From Paraktedonobacter sp035294465 (GTDB taxonomy: Bacteria > Chloroflexota > Ktedonobacteria > Ktedonobacterales > Ktedonobacteraceae): DNA of 27,532 nucleotides. Location: contig DATGKW010000064.1 in assembly GCA_035294465.1 (NCBI GenBank), positions 1-27,532 of the forward strand. The letters are read 5' to 3'. Under the pieces are notes generated by a model. The model ran no database searches, was not told where the DNA came from, and saw nothing but the letters and a program-made list of their open reading frames with translations. The translations under genes and the position numbers were made by a program. Positions 9,974 to 17,891 of the stretch are shown here, piece by piece (positions within the stretch are counted from its first letter, which is position 1; every line of letters starts with the position of its first letter).

Positions 9974-11284
9974 ATGCAATCATCGCTGGAATTCTTTTGT
10001 GAAGAGTGTGGTGCTGCCAATACTGAGGATGCTATCTATTGTGTTGCTTGTAAGCAATTGCTTTCGCGCTCTCCCAATTCATTGCCCGCGCCTGCTCCCG
10101 TCAAACCTGTGGTCGTTGCTCCTCCGACGACATTGCAGGTGACTGCGAATTCTGATTTTTCCGATGTGCTCCCGCCCGGAACGCTTCTGCAGAACCGCTA
10201 TAAAATTGAGGGCAAGATCGGCCAGGGCGGCTATTCGGTTGTCTATAAGGCTCGTGACACCAGGCACCGTGGCCGCAGCGTCGCCATCAAACAGATCAAT
10301 CTGCGCAATATGAGCCCGCGCCAGGTGATCGAGGCGACCGAGACATTTAATCGCGAAACGACGCTTTTACCGAGCTTGAGATACAAGGGTATTCCCAGAT
10401 TCTATAACCATTTTACCGATCCCGAACACTGGTATCTGGTGATGGAGTATATTCCAGGCCAGACCCTGGAGGACTACTTGCAGAAGTTGCCGGGAGGGTG
10501 TTCAGTCAAGGAAACGTTAAAGATCGGCATGGCGCTCAGTTCTATTCTGGACTACCTGCATTCGCAAAAACCGCCGGTAATCTTTCGCGATGTCAAGCCC
10601 TCCAATATCATGCTGACTCCGAACAGGAAAGTCTATCTGATCGATTTTGGTATTGCGCGCGTATTTAATCCCAATAAAGCGAAAGATACCACGCCGCTCG
10701 GTTCACCTGGTTATGCCGCGCCAGAGCAGTATGGACGCCAGCAGAGCAATCAGCATACCGATATCTATGGTCTTGGCGCAACCTTGCAAACGCTGCTGAC
10801 AGGTTGCGATCCGTTGGATCTGCGTGCAGGCGCGTCTCCCCGCTCGGCGCGACCCCTGCCTCGCCACGTGGAAAAATTGCTCCATACGATGATGGACCCC
10901 GATCCAGGCAGGCGCCCGCGCACGATGAGCGTAGTGAGGCAGAACCTGCAAGAGGCTCTGGCGCGGACCCGCCGCCTTTCCCTCTATGTTCTTGGAGTAA
11001 TGCTGGGCCTTGTATTCTTGCTCTGGGGTGGCGCGACTTTTTTCGTGGAGAGCGGCCAGGTTTTTACTTATAATTCTACCGTCTCTACGTTGCTCGTCGG
11101 TTCCACCTGCCTGTGGGTGCTGGCAGGCTTCACCGGCTTTATTGCGACGCTGCTTTTTCTTTTGACCCCCTCGAAACGATACGTTGCCTTTGGAATATTG
11201 ACGGTTATTATGCTGGCCGTTATCGCGATCAGTCTGGTTCTGGCATTTTTCTGGACTGCTCCGGGACCGAGGCTGCTTCACTAG
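9974..11284 (+). CDS. Zinc-ribbon Ser/Thr protein kinase with C-terminal membrane domain
   Basis: A Hanks-type kinase of 436 residues that should phosphorylate Ser/Thr on partner proteins. An N-terminal zinc ribbon has Cys9, Cys12, Cys23 and Cys26. A Pro/Val-rich linker (30-60) follows. The kinase domain (about 76-330) shows the glycine loop GQGGYSVVY (83-91), VAIK with Lys106, helix-C Glu128, the catalytic loop FRDVKPSN (204-211; Phe replaces the usual His of HRD while Asp206 is kept), DFG (224-226) and AAPEQYG. Three hydrophobic segments end the protein (about 335-357, 372-400, 403-428), so the catalytic domain is tethered to the membrane. No PASTA or other extracellular sensor is present. 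It runs convergent with the fhaA-fhaB-rodA cluster; FHA proteins there bind phosphothreonine, so they are candidate substrates or readers (inference). Confidence 0.92.
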   Translation: MQSSLEFFCEECGAANTEDAIYCVACKQLLSRSPNSLPAPAPVKPVVVAPPTTLQVTANSDFSDVLPPGTLLQNRYKIEGKIGQGGYSVVYKARDTRHRGRSVAIKQINLRNMSPRQVIEATETFNRETTLLPSLRYKGIPRFYNHFTDPEHWYLVMEYIPGQTLEDYLQKLPGGCSVKETLKIGMALSSILDYLHSQKPPVIFRDVKPSNIMLTPNRKVYLIDFGIARVFNPNKAKDTTPLGSPGYAAPEQYGRQQSNQHTDIYGLGATLQTLLTGCDPLDLRAGASPRSARPLPRHVEKLLHTMMDPDPGRRPRTMSVVRQNLQEALARTRRLSLYVLGVMLGLVFLLWGGATFFVESGQVFTYNSTVSTLLVGSTCLWVLAGFTGFIATLLFLLTPSKRYVAFGILTVIMLAVIAISLVLAFFWTAPGPRLLH

Positions 11285-11312
11285 AAATGAAAAGACCGCA
11301 GATCCGCCAGTC
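11285..11312 (-). terminator. Weak intrinsic terminator candidate after the acidic protein gene
   Basis: On the minus strand a 5-bp stem (CGGTC at 11294-11298 pairing with GACTG at 11308-11312, one G-U pair) with a 9-nt loop is followed by TTTTCATTT. It sits in the 30-bp gap between two convergent genes. The stem is short, so this is a tentative call. Confidence 0.3.
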
Positions 11313-11314
11313 CC

Positions 11315-13471
11315 TCAGTTGTTGCGTAGCCAGCCAAATAGCCAGTGCCAGAAGCCGCGTTTTGCCTGCGGCCTCGCCTCTGATGGCGGCAAAGGTGTCA
11401 TGAGCTGCGCGCTCGGTGCTGCATTTTGTGCCTGTTCGTGGACTGCTGACCCGCCGGTTTGCTCTTCTAGAAGGCTGGCGGGAGGCTCGAAATATTCTGC
11501 TGGCGCGGACGCCGGGGCTTCGGCTCGTTGCTCCGGCTCGTTGAGCATTGCAGGCTCGCTGGCTGTCTCTTGCGGTGCCTCCTCGGCTTCGTTGTTTACG
11601 AGATCGGCAAGTTTGACTGTTGGTTCCAGTTCCAGGGATGATTGGATCGCCCGCAGTGGCATTGGCTCTGTTTTGTCGTCATCCTGGTTTGTGCTCCACG
11701 TCTGCCAGCCTTCGAGTTCTTCTGATGATTCGTGCTGGTTCTCTCTATTCTCTTCCTGCTGCGCTTGCCCGGCCCTCTCTACAAGCGGGCTATCTTCTTT
11801 TCCCATTTCGCTTGCAACGACGAGATCGGGTGGCTCTTTTTCCTGAGTTTCCTCAGAAGGACTCTCGATTTCGGTCAAAGCGGCTTGATTCTCTGGTGGA
11901 GCAGTTTCGGTCTGGGCCAGAGTGGCTTCCTGTTCTGGTGGTAAAGGCGTGACCGGAGCGGCTTCCTGCTCCAATAGTGCAGTCTCGATTTCGGTCAAAG
12001 CGGCTTGATTCTCTGGTGGAGCAGGTTCGGTCTGGGCCAGAGTGGCTTCCTGTTCTGGTGGTAAAGGCGTGACCGGAGCGGCTTCCTGCTCCAATAGCGC
12101 AGTCTCGACCACTTCCACGTTATCGCCGACTGAAAGCTGCGTGGTTGCTTCGTTTTGCTCCTCTATGGGAACAGCTTCGGCCTGTTCGGTCTTTTGAAGT
12201 GGCTGTCGCGTTTCCACCTCGAATAGTGGATAATTCTGTACAACATCTCCCTGCGTCTGTTCGGCCTCTTGAGATGGCTGTTGCGTCTCTACAGGCTCAC
12301 TGAGACTGGCTGCATCTGCTTCTTCAGACGGCGCGGGGAATTTCGTAGCCTGGGCGAGTGCAACTGGTTCAATCTCTGTGGGAGCAACTTCGCCTGTGAG
12401 CTGGGCGGCCTCTTCTGCTTGTTCAGTCTCGGTCTGGGCTGTGGGTTCTGCGGGTAGGCTTTCTTGCTCAGCCGGCGCGGTTTCGACCTGGGCCGCTTCC
12501 GCAAAATAGAGGTGCTCGGTCTCGTTCTCCAGTTCGGGGATGGGTAGCTCGTCTGCGATGCTTGCGGGCGCTTCCGGCGGAGGAGCCCCGGCCTGTTCTG
12601 CCTGCACTTCGGATACAGCGAGGGATTCGCCGGTGTCCGCCTGCAAGACCTTGATCCAGTCGTTCATGGCATCCTGGTCGCCAGCATCGGTTGCCGCGTT
12701 CTCGCCCAGATTGACGCTGTACCAGGGCGCGAGGCTCTCTTCCGCATCCACTGCTTCCGCCGAGGTCGCCGGTTCAGGTGTTTGTTCGATCTCGGTGACA
12801 TCCTCGCGTGCTTTTGATTCACCACCGGTTTCTGTAGGAAGCGGGGCTGTTTCTCCCGTGCTTACCCCTGCCTCAGCCTCAACGGGGATTTCCTGGGCAG
12901 CGGTTTCAGGCTCGTATTCGCTGGCTGGCGCGGGCTGCGGCGTCTCTTCGTCCTCAAGGGCGAGCCTTTGCAGCATCATCTCTTCGGTGGTTTCGGATTC
13001 TATCTCGCTGATCTGGGCGGGCGTTTCCTCCTCTTTGGCAGGGTTGAGCACGGGGTCCAGCCAGTCGTAAGCGCCGTCCAGCGAGTTGATGCACCATTGG
13101 GTATAGTCACCCTGGATAAAATCCTCGACCTGTTCGCAGTAGTCCAGGCGCTGCATCATCTTATCTAGCCAGCTTTCGCCGCGTTCAAGCATGCGGTCCA
13201 GTACATCGACATCGCTCACTCCATTGGACTGAAGGCGGGCCAGCACGGCCATAGCGAGCGCGGAGGGCTGCAAGGATTTGATCAATTGCTGATTCTCGGC
13301 GAGATGCTCGCGCAGGGTTGAGATCTGCCCTTCGAGCAAGGGGATGCGGCGGCGCAGGCTCCAGAGTTGGTACTGGGCGTAGAACTGCTCGATATCCTGT
13401 TCGCGCAGATGCGAGAACACGTCTGCAAATTGCTCCTGGAGAGGAGAGGAATTCTCCTTGTTATTGTTCAC
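11315..13471 (-). CDS. Large acidic low-complexity protein of unknown function, last gene of the rodA cluster
   Basis: 718 residues starting at GTG with GGAGGAG upstream; the start overlaps the previous gene by 11 bp, implying coupled translation. Residues 1-150 look folded and helical: a Leu/Gln/Glu-rich coiled-coil stretch followed by a Trp/Tyr/Asp-containing segment. Residues 150-700 are disordered, strongly acidic and rich in Glu, Ala, Pro, Thr and Gln. They include two adjacent copies of a 40-residue unit (about 458-537). The last 14 residues switch to a basic, Trp-rich segment (RGFWHWLFGWLRNN) that could bind the membrane surface. There is no signal peptide or clear transmembrane helix. 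I recognise no family. Its position after fhaA, fhaB and rodA suggests a cytoplasmic scaffold or linker for cell-envelope proteins; that is inference only. Confidence 0.85.
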   Translation of the reverse strand: MNNNKENSSPLQEQFADVFSHLREQDIEQFYAQYQLWSLRRRIPLLEGQISTLREHLAENQQLIKSLQPSALAMAVLARLQSNGVSDVDVLDRMLERGESWLDKMMQRLDYCEQVEDFIQGDYTQWCINSLDGAYDWLDPVLNPAKEEETPAQISEIESETTEEMMLQRLALEDEETPQPAPASEYEPETAAQEIPVEAEAGVSTGETAPLPTETGGESKAREDVTEIEQTPEPATSAEAVDAEESLAPWYSVNLGENAATDAGDQDAMNDWIKVLQADTGESLAVSEVQAEQAGAPPPEAPASIADELPIPELENETEHLYFAEAAQVETAPAEQESLPAEPTAQTETEQAEEAAQLTGEVAPTEIEPVALAQATKFPAPSEEADAASLSEPVETQQPSQEAEQTQGDVVQNYPLFEVETRQPLQKTEQAEAVPIEEQNEATTQLSVGDNVEVVETALLEQEAAPVTPLPPEQEATLAQTEPAPPENQAALTEIETALLEQEAAPVTPLPPEQEATLAQTETAPPENQAALTEIESPSEETQEKEPPDLVVASEMGKEDSPLVERAGQAQQEENRENQHESSEELEGWQTWSTNQDDDKTEPMPLRAIQSSLELEPTVKLADLVNNEAEEAPQETASEPAMLNEPEQRAEAPASAPAEYFEPPASLLEEQTGGSAVHEQAQNAAPSAQLMTPLPPSEARPQAKRGFWHWLFGWLRNN
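11863..12102 (-). repeat. Tandem 120-bp direct repeat, two copies, inside the acidic protein gene
   Basis: Copies at 11863-11982 and 11983-12102 differ at only two of 120 positions (TTTCGG/GTTCGG near 11923/12043 and AGTGC/AGCGC near 11977/12097). The unit is in frame and codes 40 residues beginning around TALLEQEAAPVTPLPPEQEA. A few bases of a third copy follow at 12103-12108. The near identity points to a recent in-frame duplication. Confidence 0.95.
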
Positions 13472-13991
13472 TCGTCAACTCCTCCGCCTGCGTGATACTT
13501 GCAACTCGCCTGTGCCAGCGCTCGAACCAGCGCCGAATGCTCTCGTTCAGGCGGCGCGTCTCTTCGTCTACCAGGACGTGCTCACCGTCTCCCGCCCTTA
13601 TAGCCCGTTTGTGCTCGTTTTGCAGCCAGAGAGAGAGCTGGGGGTCAGCCTGCCCGCGTTTGTCGAAGAAAGCCAGCATATCTCCGGCCATCTCGCTGCG
13701 GGCATATGAGTCGTGTATGGAAGGGGTTGTCTCCTCAAGCTGGGCCGGAGGGGTTTTCGGGCGAGGTAGCTCGTGCCAGTCAGCCTGTGCTTGCAGAGAG
13801 GCGCTCTGTTCCTGGCTGTGCAGATAGGCCAGAAGCGCCTGCAGGATTGTATTCTCCGTTTCTGGTACCGTTTGCTCTAGGATAGCGATACGGTCTTGCA
13901 GATAGAGGAGTTCTGTCTCCAGCGTCTCGATCTCCATCTTCAAGCGCCGGTCAATCTCTTGAGCGAACAGCCATTGTTGATACTGACCCAT
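13461..13991 (-). CDS. Coiled-coil protein of unknown function downstream of rodA
   Basis: 176 residues, ATG start 11 bp after the rodA stop. Residues 1-65 form a predicted coiled coil with regular Leu/Ile/Glu spacing (METLETELLYLQDRIAILE-like). A Pro-rich linker around 75-90 follows, then a helical C-terminal part with several Trp, Arg and Glu. There are no membrane segment, signal peptide or enzymatic motifs. The N-terminal pattern QxxxxFAQEIDRR resembles in style the start of the next protein (QEQFADVFSHLREQDIEQ), so the two may be partners that pair through their helices. No family is recognised. The 11-bp overlap with the following gene and the tight spacing to rodA support one operon. 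Confidence 0.8.
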   Translation of the reverse strand: MGQYQQWLFAQEIDRRLKMEIETLETELLYLQDRIAILEQTVPETENTILQALLAYLHSQEQSASLQAQADWHELPRPKTPPAQLEETTPSIHDSYARSEMAGDMLAFFDKRGQADPQLSLWLQNEHKRAIRAGDGEHVLVDEETRRLNESIRRWFERWHRRVASITQAEELTSEQ

Positions 13992-14002
13992 AGCTTCCTT
14001 TC

Positions 14003-15436
14003 CTACGCCAGTCCTTCCCGCTCCATAGCAGTATTGTGAGAGATGCGCAGCAGAATGCCGATGATGATGAAGTTGGCAATGATCGAACTGCCTCCATAGC
14101 TCAGAAACGGCAAGGGAAGTCCGGTCAGAGGGAACAGTTTCAAGTTTCCACCGCAGATAACCAGGATCTGGATGCCGAAAATGGAGGTCAGGCCGCCGGC
14201 CAGCAGTTGATAGAAAGGCTCGCGCGCCTCGATTGCGATGCGATAGCCACGATAGATCAGGAACAGGTAGAAAGCAATCAAAGCGAACATGCCAGTCAGG
14301 CCAAGCTCCTCGGCGATCACTGAGACAATCATATCTGACTCTGCGACAGGCACCAGAGCCGAGGCGTGCCCCAGCCCGAAACCGGCTCCCAGGATGCCGC
14401 CGCTCGATATGGCGACCAGACCCTGTGCGACCTGCAAGCCCGCGTTCTGCACAAAGTTCCTGGTGGCGTCATTCCAGTTCTGCCAGTTGACCATATCCAA
14501 CCCTACTGCCGCGAAGCGCTGGCGTATGTAACCAAGAAGAGCATATCCAATGAAACCCAGCAAGAAGAAAACGGCCAGTCCCCCCAGAACATAGGAGAGC
14601 TTCCCGCTACCCAGGTAAAGCATGGCCAGGAAGATTCCATAAATCAGCAGAGCCAGACCCAGTTCGCGAATGCCCAGGAAGAGCAAGAGAGAGATGCCCA
14701 GCATCAAGAGCAATGGACCAAGCTGGCGCATGGGAGGCAGGCTGATTGGCCCAAAGTGGATGCTTCCCTCGGCGATGACATCCCGATTCTCGCTCAGGTA
14801 AGCCGCGAAGAAGACGACTATGAGGATTTTCAGGAATTCTGACGGCTGGATCGAGATAGTGCTGCCAAAGTTCAACTGGTCGTGTGTCGGGCTGTTCAGG
14901 TTGGTACGGAGGGCGTGAGCAAGGGTGACGCCAACCAGAACCAGGCCCAGAACTGCCCAGGTATATTTGTAGCGTCTCAGCCAATCCATGCTGCGCAGCC
15001 CAAAGAGCGTAACCAGGAAGACCACCAGCCCGATTAGCACCCAGGCTAGTTGCTTGATTCCCAGGTTAGGATCGGGCCCCCTGGTGAGATCTGGACCGTT
15101 GCGCAAGGCAAACAGAACCCCCAGACCGCTCAGTAAGGCAACCACAGGAAAGATCACCTGGTCGGCTTTGGGGAAAAAGATCGTGAGCGCAATGTGTACT
15201 ACAACAACGGCGGCGATCAACCCAAGAATTGGAATGAGGTCATGGACTGTGGGCAAAATACTGGTGCTGAAAGGAATTCTCTGCGTACTCGTACTAATAG
15301 AAGATTTATAATACTGCGCCAGCGGCAGTTGAAACATCTCAAGTAAAAGAATAAGAAAGGGCACAATCAGCAGCCACAGTTCTCTCCAGCGATAATGCCG
15401 CCTGCCAATCTCTCTTGCTGCCATCTGCCTTGCCAT
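14003..15436 (-). CDS. rodA: SEDS-family peptidoglycan glycosyltransferase (RodA/FtsW)
   Basis: SEDS proteins polymerise lipid II into glycan strands in the inner membrane, working with a class B penicillin-binding protein. This 477-residue protein has about ten to twelve membrane segments. It carries the family landmarks: STISIQPSEFLKI, the extracellular VAESDMIVSVIAEELG segment with the Asp that matches the catalytic acidic residue of RodA, and the C-terminal LPFLSYGGSSIIANFIIIG signature. The usual QPDLGTA motif reads IRELGLA. A GAGAGGAGAAAG site precedes the ATG, 4 bp after the fhaB-like stop. RodA is preferred over FtsW because the fhaA-fhaB-rodA order matches actinobacterial clusters. 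No penicillin-binding protein gene lies next to it, so its partner is elsewhere. Confidence 0.9.
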   Translation of the reverse strand: MARQMAAREIGRRHYRWRELWLLIVPFLILLLEMFQLPLAQYYKSSISTSTQRIPFSTSILPTVHDLIPILGLIAAVVVVHIALTIFFPKADQVIFPVVALLSGLGVLFALRNGPDLTRGPDPNLGIKQLAWVLIGLVVFLVTLFGLRSMDWLRRYKYTWAVLGLVLVGVTLAHALRTNLNSPTHDQLNFGSTISIQPSEFLKILIVVFFAAYLSENRDVIAEGSIHFGPISLPPMRQLGPLLLMLGISLLLFLGIRELGLALLIYGIFLAMLYLGSGKLSYVLGGLAVFFLLGFIGYALLGYIRQRFAAVGLDMVNWQNWNDATRNFVQNAGLQVAQGLVAISSGGILGAGFGLGHASALVPVAESDMIVSVIAEELGLTGMFALIAFYLFLIYRGYRIAIEAREPFYQLLAGGLTSIFGIQILVICGGNLKLFPLTGLPLPFLSYGGSSIIANFIIIGILLRISHNTAMEREGLA

Positions 15437-15440
15437 AGCG

Positions 15441-15884
15441 TTACTTTCTCCTCTCGTCCAGTGGATTGCTTAGCTTAAAGCGGAGAAAACCAACCTGAAT
15501 GATATCGCCGGAACGAGCCTGAAGAGGCGCACGGGCCGGCTGGTTGTTCAGGTACGTGCCATTGGTGCTGCCCGCGTCCTGCACGTACCAGACGCCCTTG
15601 CGAAACCACATGCGCGTATGTTCGGCGGAAACGAACGATTCATTTATCTGGATGGTATTCGTTGGCCCGCGCCCGATGGTAGTTTGTGGCTCTAGCTTAA
15701 AGCGGGTGCCTGGAGCAATCTGGCTTGGCCCGCTGTCCACCACGATCAGCTCGCCCACATCCAGATTTACTTCAGCAGTTTTACGTAAATCTCGCGTAAT
15801 AGAAATGATTACCTGCATTAAAAAGAGATAAAGCAAAACAATTCCTAGAAGGCGTAAGATTAACAAAAAGACATCGAGTGTCAT
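15441..15884 (-). CDS. FhaB-like membrane-anchored FHA protein
   Basis: 147 residues with an N-terminal membrane helix (about 5-27) and one FHA domain (about 65-140). The FHA phosphothreonine-binding motifs are visible: TIGRGPTNTIQI, SAEHTRMWF (conserved Ser-x-x-His) and DAGSTNGTYLNN. This matches actinobacterial FhaB/FipA, a cell-division and envelope regulator that binds phosphorylated partners. The length (about 150) and the neighbours FhaA-like and RodA agree with that family. The start lies 12 bp after the fhaA-like stop and the gene ends 4 bp before rodA, so it is translated within one operon. It is likely to read phosphorylation by a Hanks-type kinase such as the one at 9974-11284 (inference). 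Confidence 0.88.
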   Translation of the reverse strand: MTLDVFLLILRLLGIVLLYLFLMQVIISITRDLRKTAEVNLDVGELIVVDSGPSQIAPGTRFKLEPQTTIGRGPTNTIQINESFVSAEHTRMWFRKGVWYVQDAGSTNGTYLNNQPARAPLQARSGDIIQVGFLRFKLSNPLDERRK

Positions 15885-15896
15885 AGCGCCGAAACC

Positions 15897-16769
15897 TCAC
15901 CTTCTCTCATAATAAAAGTCATAGCTTCCGATGGTAAAACGATCCCCATTCCTCAGCGTATGCTGGCGCAGGTGAGGAATTCCATTGACGGTGATCCCGT
16001 TGGTGCTGCCGAGATCGTAGATGGTAAATTGCCCGTCCGCTTGAAATTTAATTTGTGCATGATAACGCGAGACCCGTTTGTCTTCGACGATAATATCGTT
16101 GGTCAACTGGCGTCCAATGTTCACTACCGGCTTTTCAAGGCGGTAGACTGTCTGCGGTGTCTGCGGCGAGCGAATCGTGAGCCACGCCTGTGGCAAGACC
16201 ACAGGTGGCGCTTGCAGAGCGGATGAGCCTCCCTGGGGATAGTGTGTCGGACTGGAGCCAGCGGGTAAGGAACCTGAATCGATGCCAGGCAATTGTTGCC
16301 CCGGTAGCAACTGCTGGCGCAGCAGAGCCATTTGTTCGGCGCTGATGGCTTGCGTGGCCATTTGCCCACCATCTCCTCCCACGCCTTTCTCTCGTAACTG
16401 TGCCTCGATCCTCAATGCTCCGGCGTGCAGGTTTCCCTGGCTGTGCAGGCGAATCAGCGGCTCGGTTCTCAAGGTGTAATGGTGCTGGCGTGCATATTGA
16501 ATCAAATGCTCCTGCCAATCTTTTTTCAAGATTCCCTCAATCGGCGCCATCTGCTGGTGATCTTTCATGCTCACATAGATGTCATACACATCGGGAGCCA
16601 GGTGTCTCCCCTCGCCTTGCAGGAGACTATTATCCTCCATTGCCCTCTCCAACTTCCTTGCCACTTCCGCCGGTTGCAACTTCGAGGGAAAAAGGAGCGC
16701 AAACGGTCCCTCGACGAGCCGCTGAATAAATGCTTCAAATTTTGAAAGTGGGTTATGGCGAGCGCTCAC
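15897..16769 (-). CDS. fhaA: FhaA-like protein (DUF3662 plus FHA domain)
   Basis: 290 residues starting at GTG, which shares one base with the ribF stop codon (TAGTG). Residues 1-125 match the DUF3662/FhaA N-terminal domain: LSKFEAFIQRLVEGPFALLF, then PAEVARKLERAMEDN and LAPDVYDIYVS. A Pro/Gln/Gly-rich linker follows (about 140-200). The C-terminal FHA domain (about 210-285) shows NIGRQLTNDIIV, SRYHAQIKF and DLGSTNGITVNG. In mycobacteria FhaA binds phosphorylated MviN and controls peptidoglycan precursor flipping, so a cell-envelope role is likely but not proved here. It is followed 12 bp later by the FhaB-like gene and then rodA. Confidence 0.9.
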   Translation of the reverse strand: MSARHNPLSKFEAFIQRLVEGPFALLFPSKLQPAEVARKLERAMEDNSLLQGEGRHLAPDVYDIYVSMKDHQQMAPIEGILKKDWQEHLIQYARQHHYTLRTEPLIRLHSQGNLHAGALRIEAQLREKGVGGDGGQMATQAISAEQMALLRQQLLPGQQLPGIDSGSLPAGSSPTHYPQGGSSALQAPPVVLPQAWLTIRSPQTPQTVYRLEKPVVNIGRQLTNDIIVEDKRVSRYHAQIKFQADGQFTIYDLGSTNGITVNGIPHLRQHTLRNGDRFTIGSYDFYYERR

Positions 16770-17779
16770 TATGCCCCGTCCTTCTGCAAAAGCAGGCGCG
16801 TTCTTCGCACATCTTCTGCAATTTGTATCTTGAGTGCCTCAATGCCAGCGAAGCGCTGTTCGCCACGCAGGCGCGCAATGAAATGGATACTCATATAGCG
16901 ATCGTATAAGTCTATCCCCTCCACGTCGAGCAGATGGGCTTCTACCAGATGGGTTTGCCCGTCAAAGGTTGGACGCACACCGATATTCACCGCACCTTTA
17001 TAGGCATCCCATTGCGTTTGCATCTCAGCGTTATCCATTCTCGTATCAATATAGACGCAAGGGCTATGAGTTACGTCACTCTGTGCCTGTGGTTTTTTGA
17101 CAAAAACACGGGCCGCGTATACTCCATCCGCTGGAATAAGCTTATCGACTGGTGGAACGAGGTTGGCGGTGGGAAAACCCAGCAGATGGCCTCGCCGTTC
17201 GCCACGCACGACCACTCCATTGAGCATGACCGTATATCCCAATAATTCTCTGGCCTCGCTCACGTTGCCCTCGTCAACGAGCCGGCGAATACGCGTGCTA
17301 CTGATGCGCTGGTACTGGATCTCTTCCAGCGGAATCGCGTATACCTCAATGCCATAGGTTTTGCCATAATCCTGCAAGAAGGCTACGTCGCCCTTCCGAT
17401 TGTGTCCGAAGCTAAAGTCTTCTCCAATGACCATGCCGCGCAGGTCGAAATGGCTACGGAGATCATCCATAAAGTCGCCCGCGCTCATCGCCATAGTTTG
17501 CGGGGTGAATTCAATGACAATCGAATCTCCGATTCCTCCATAGATCCGAGCCAGCTCCAGCTTTTCCTCCAGCGTTGTCAGATAGCGTAGATTACTATCC
17601 GGTCGCACAATTTTGAGCGTGTGCGGTTGAAATGTGATAAAGACAGGACGGCTATGCAGTCTTTCCGCCAGCTTGCAGACCTCGTGCATCAGCCCCTGGT
17701 GCCCTTTATGAATACCATCGAAATTTCCAATGGTGATGACTATTGGTTCTGATCCTGTGAGCGTCGTTGAATAATGCAT
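16769..17779 (-). CDS. ribF: Bifunctional riboflavin kinase / FAD synthetase
   Basis: Phosphorylates riboflavin to FMN and adenylates FMN to FAD. 336 residues, slightly longer than typical (about 310). The N-terminal adenylyltransferase domain shows TIGNFDGIHKGHQGLM (16-31) and the ISSTRIRRLVDEGNVSEARELLG motif near 160-182. The C-terminal flavokinase domain shows RGHLLGFPTANL and VNIGVRPTF. Between the last two is an insertion of roughly 30 residues (around KKPQAQSDVTHSPCVYIDTRMDN) that lengthens the flavokinase loop. A promoter candidate lies upstream, so ribF probably leads the fhaA-fhaB-rodA transcript. The stop codon shares one base with the fhaA-like GTG. The ribF-truB pairing is common in bacteria. 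Confidence 0.95.
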   Translation of the reverse strand: MHYSTTLTGSEPIVITIGNFDGIHKGHQGLMHEVCKLAERLHSRPVFITFQPHTLKIVRPDSNLRYLTTLEEKLELARIYGGIGDSIVIEFTPQTMAMSAGDFMDDLRSHFDLRGMVIGEDFSFGHNRKGDVAFLQDYGKTYGIEVYAIPLEEIQYQRISSTRIRRLVDEGNVSEARELLGYTVMLNGVVVRGERRGHLLGFPTANLVPPVDKLIPADGVYAARVFVKKPQAQSDVTHSPCVYIDTRMDNAEMQTQWDAYKGAVNIGVRPTFDGQTHLVEAHLLDVEGIDLYDRYMSIHFIARLRGEQRFAGIEALKIQIAEDVRRTRLLLQKDGA

Positions 17780-17826
17780 ACGTACCTTAGAGTAATAGGA
17801 ATTCTTTATAAATCTTCTTCTGGCCT

Positions 17827-17855
17827 ATAGTACCACAGCCACTTATTCCAGGCAA
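17827..17855 (-). promoter_or_regulatory. Promoter candidate for ribF and the rodA cluster
   Basis: On the minus strand TTGCCT (17850-17855) and TACTAT (17827-17832) are 17 bp apart, with a TG one base before the -10 box. It lies in the 112-bp gap between truB and ribF. This would let ribF-fhaA-fhaB-rodA be expressed apart from truB. Confidence 0.45.
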
Positions 17856-17891
17856 CAGAATCTCGCTGCTTCCCCTATTTGGGTACGTTGA

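Noticed and set aside
12540..13070. Plus-strand open frame of 176 codons, Ser/Ala/Gly-rich
   Set aside because: It is the antisense shadow of the Glu/Ala/Pro-rich acidic protein; low-complexity composition keeps the opposite strand open.
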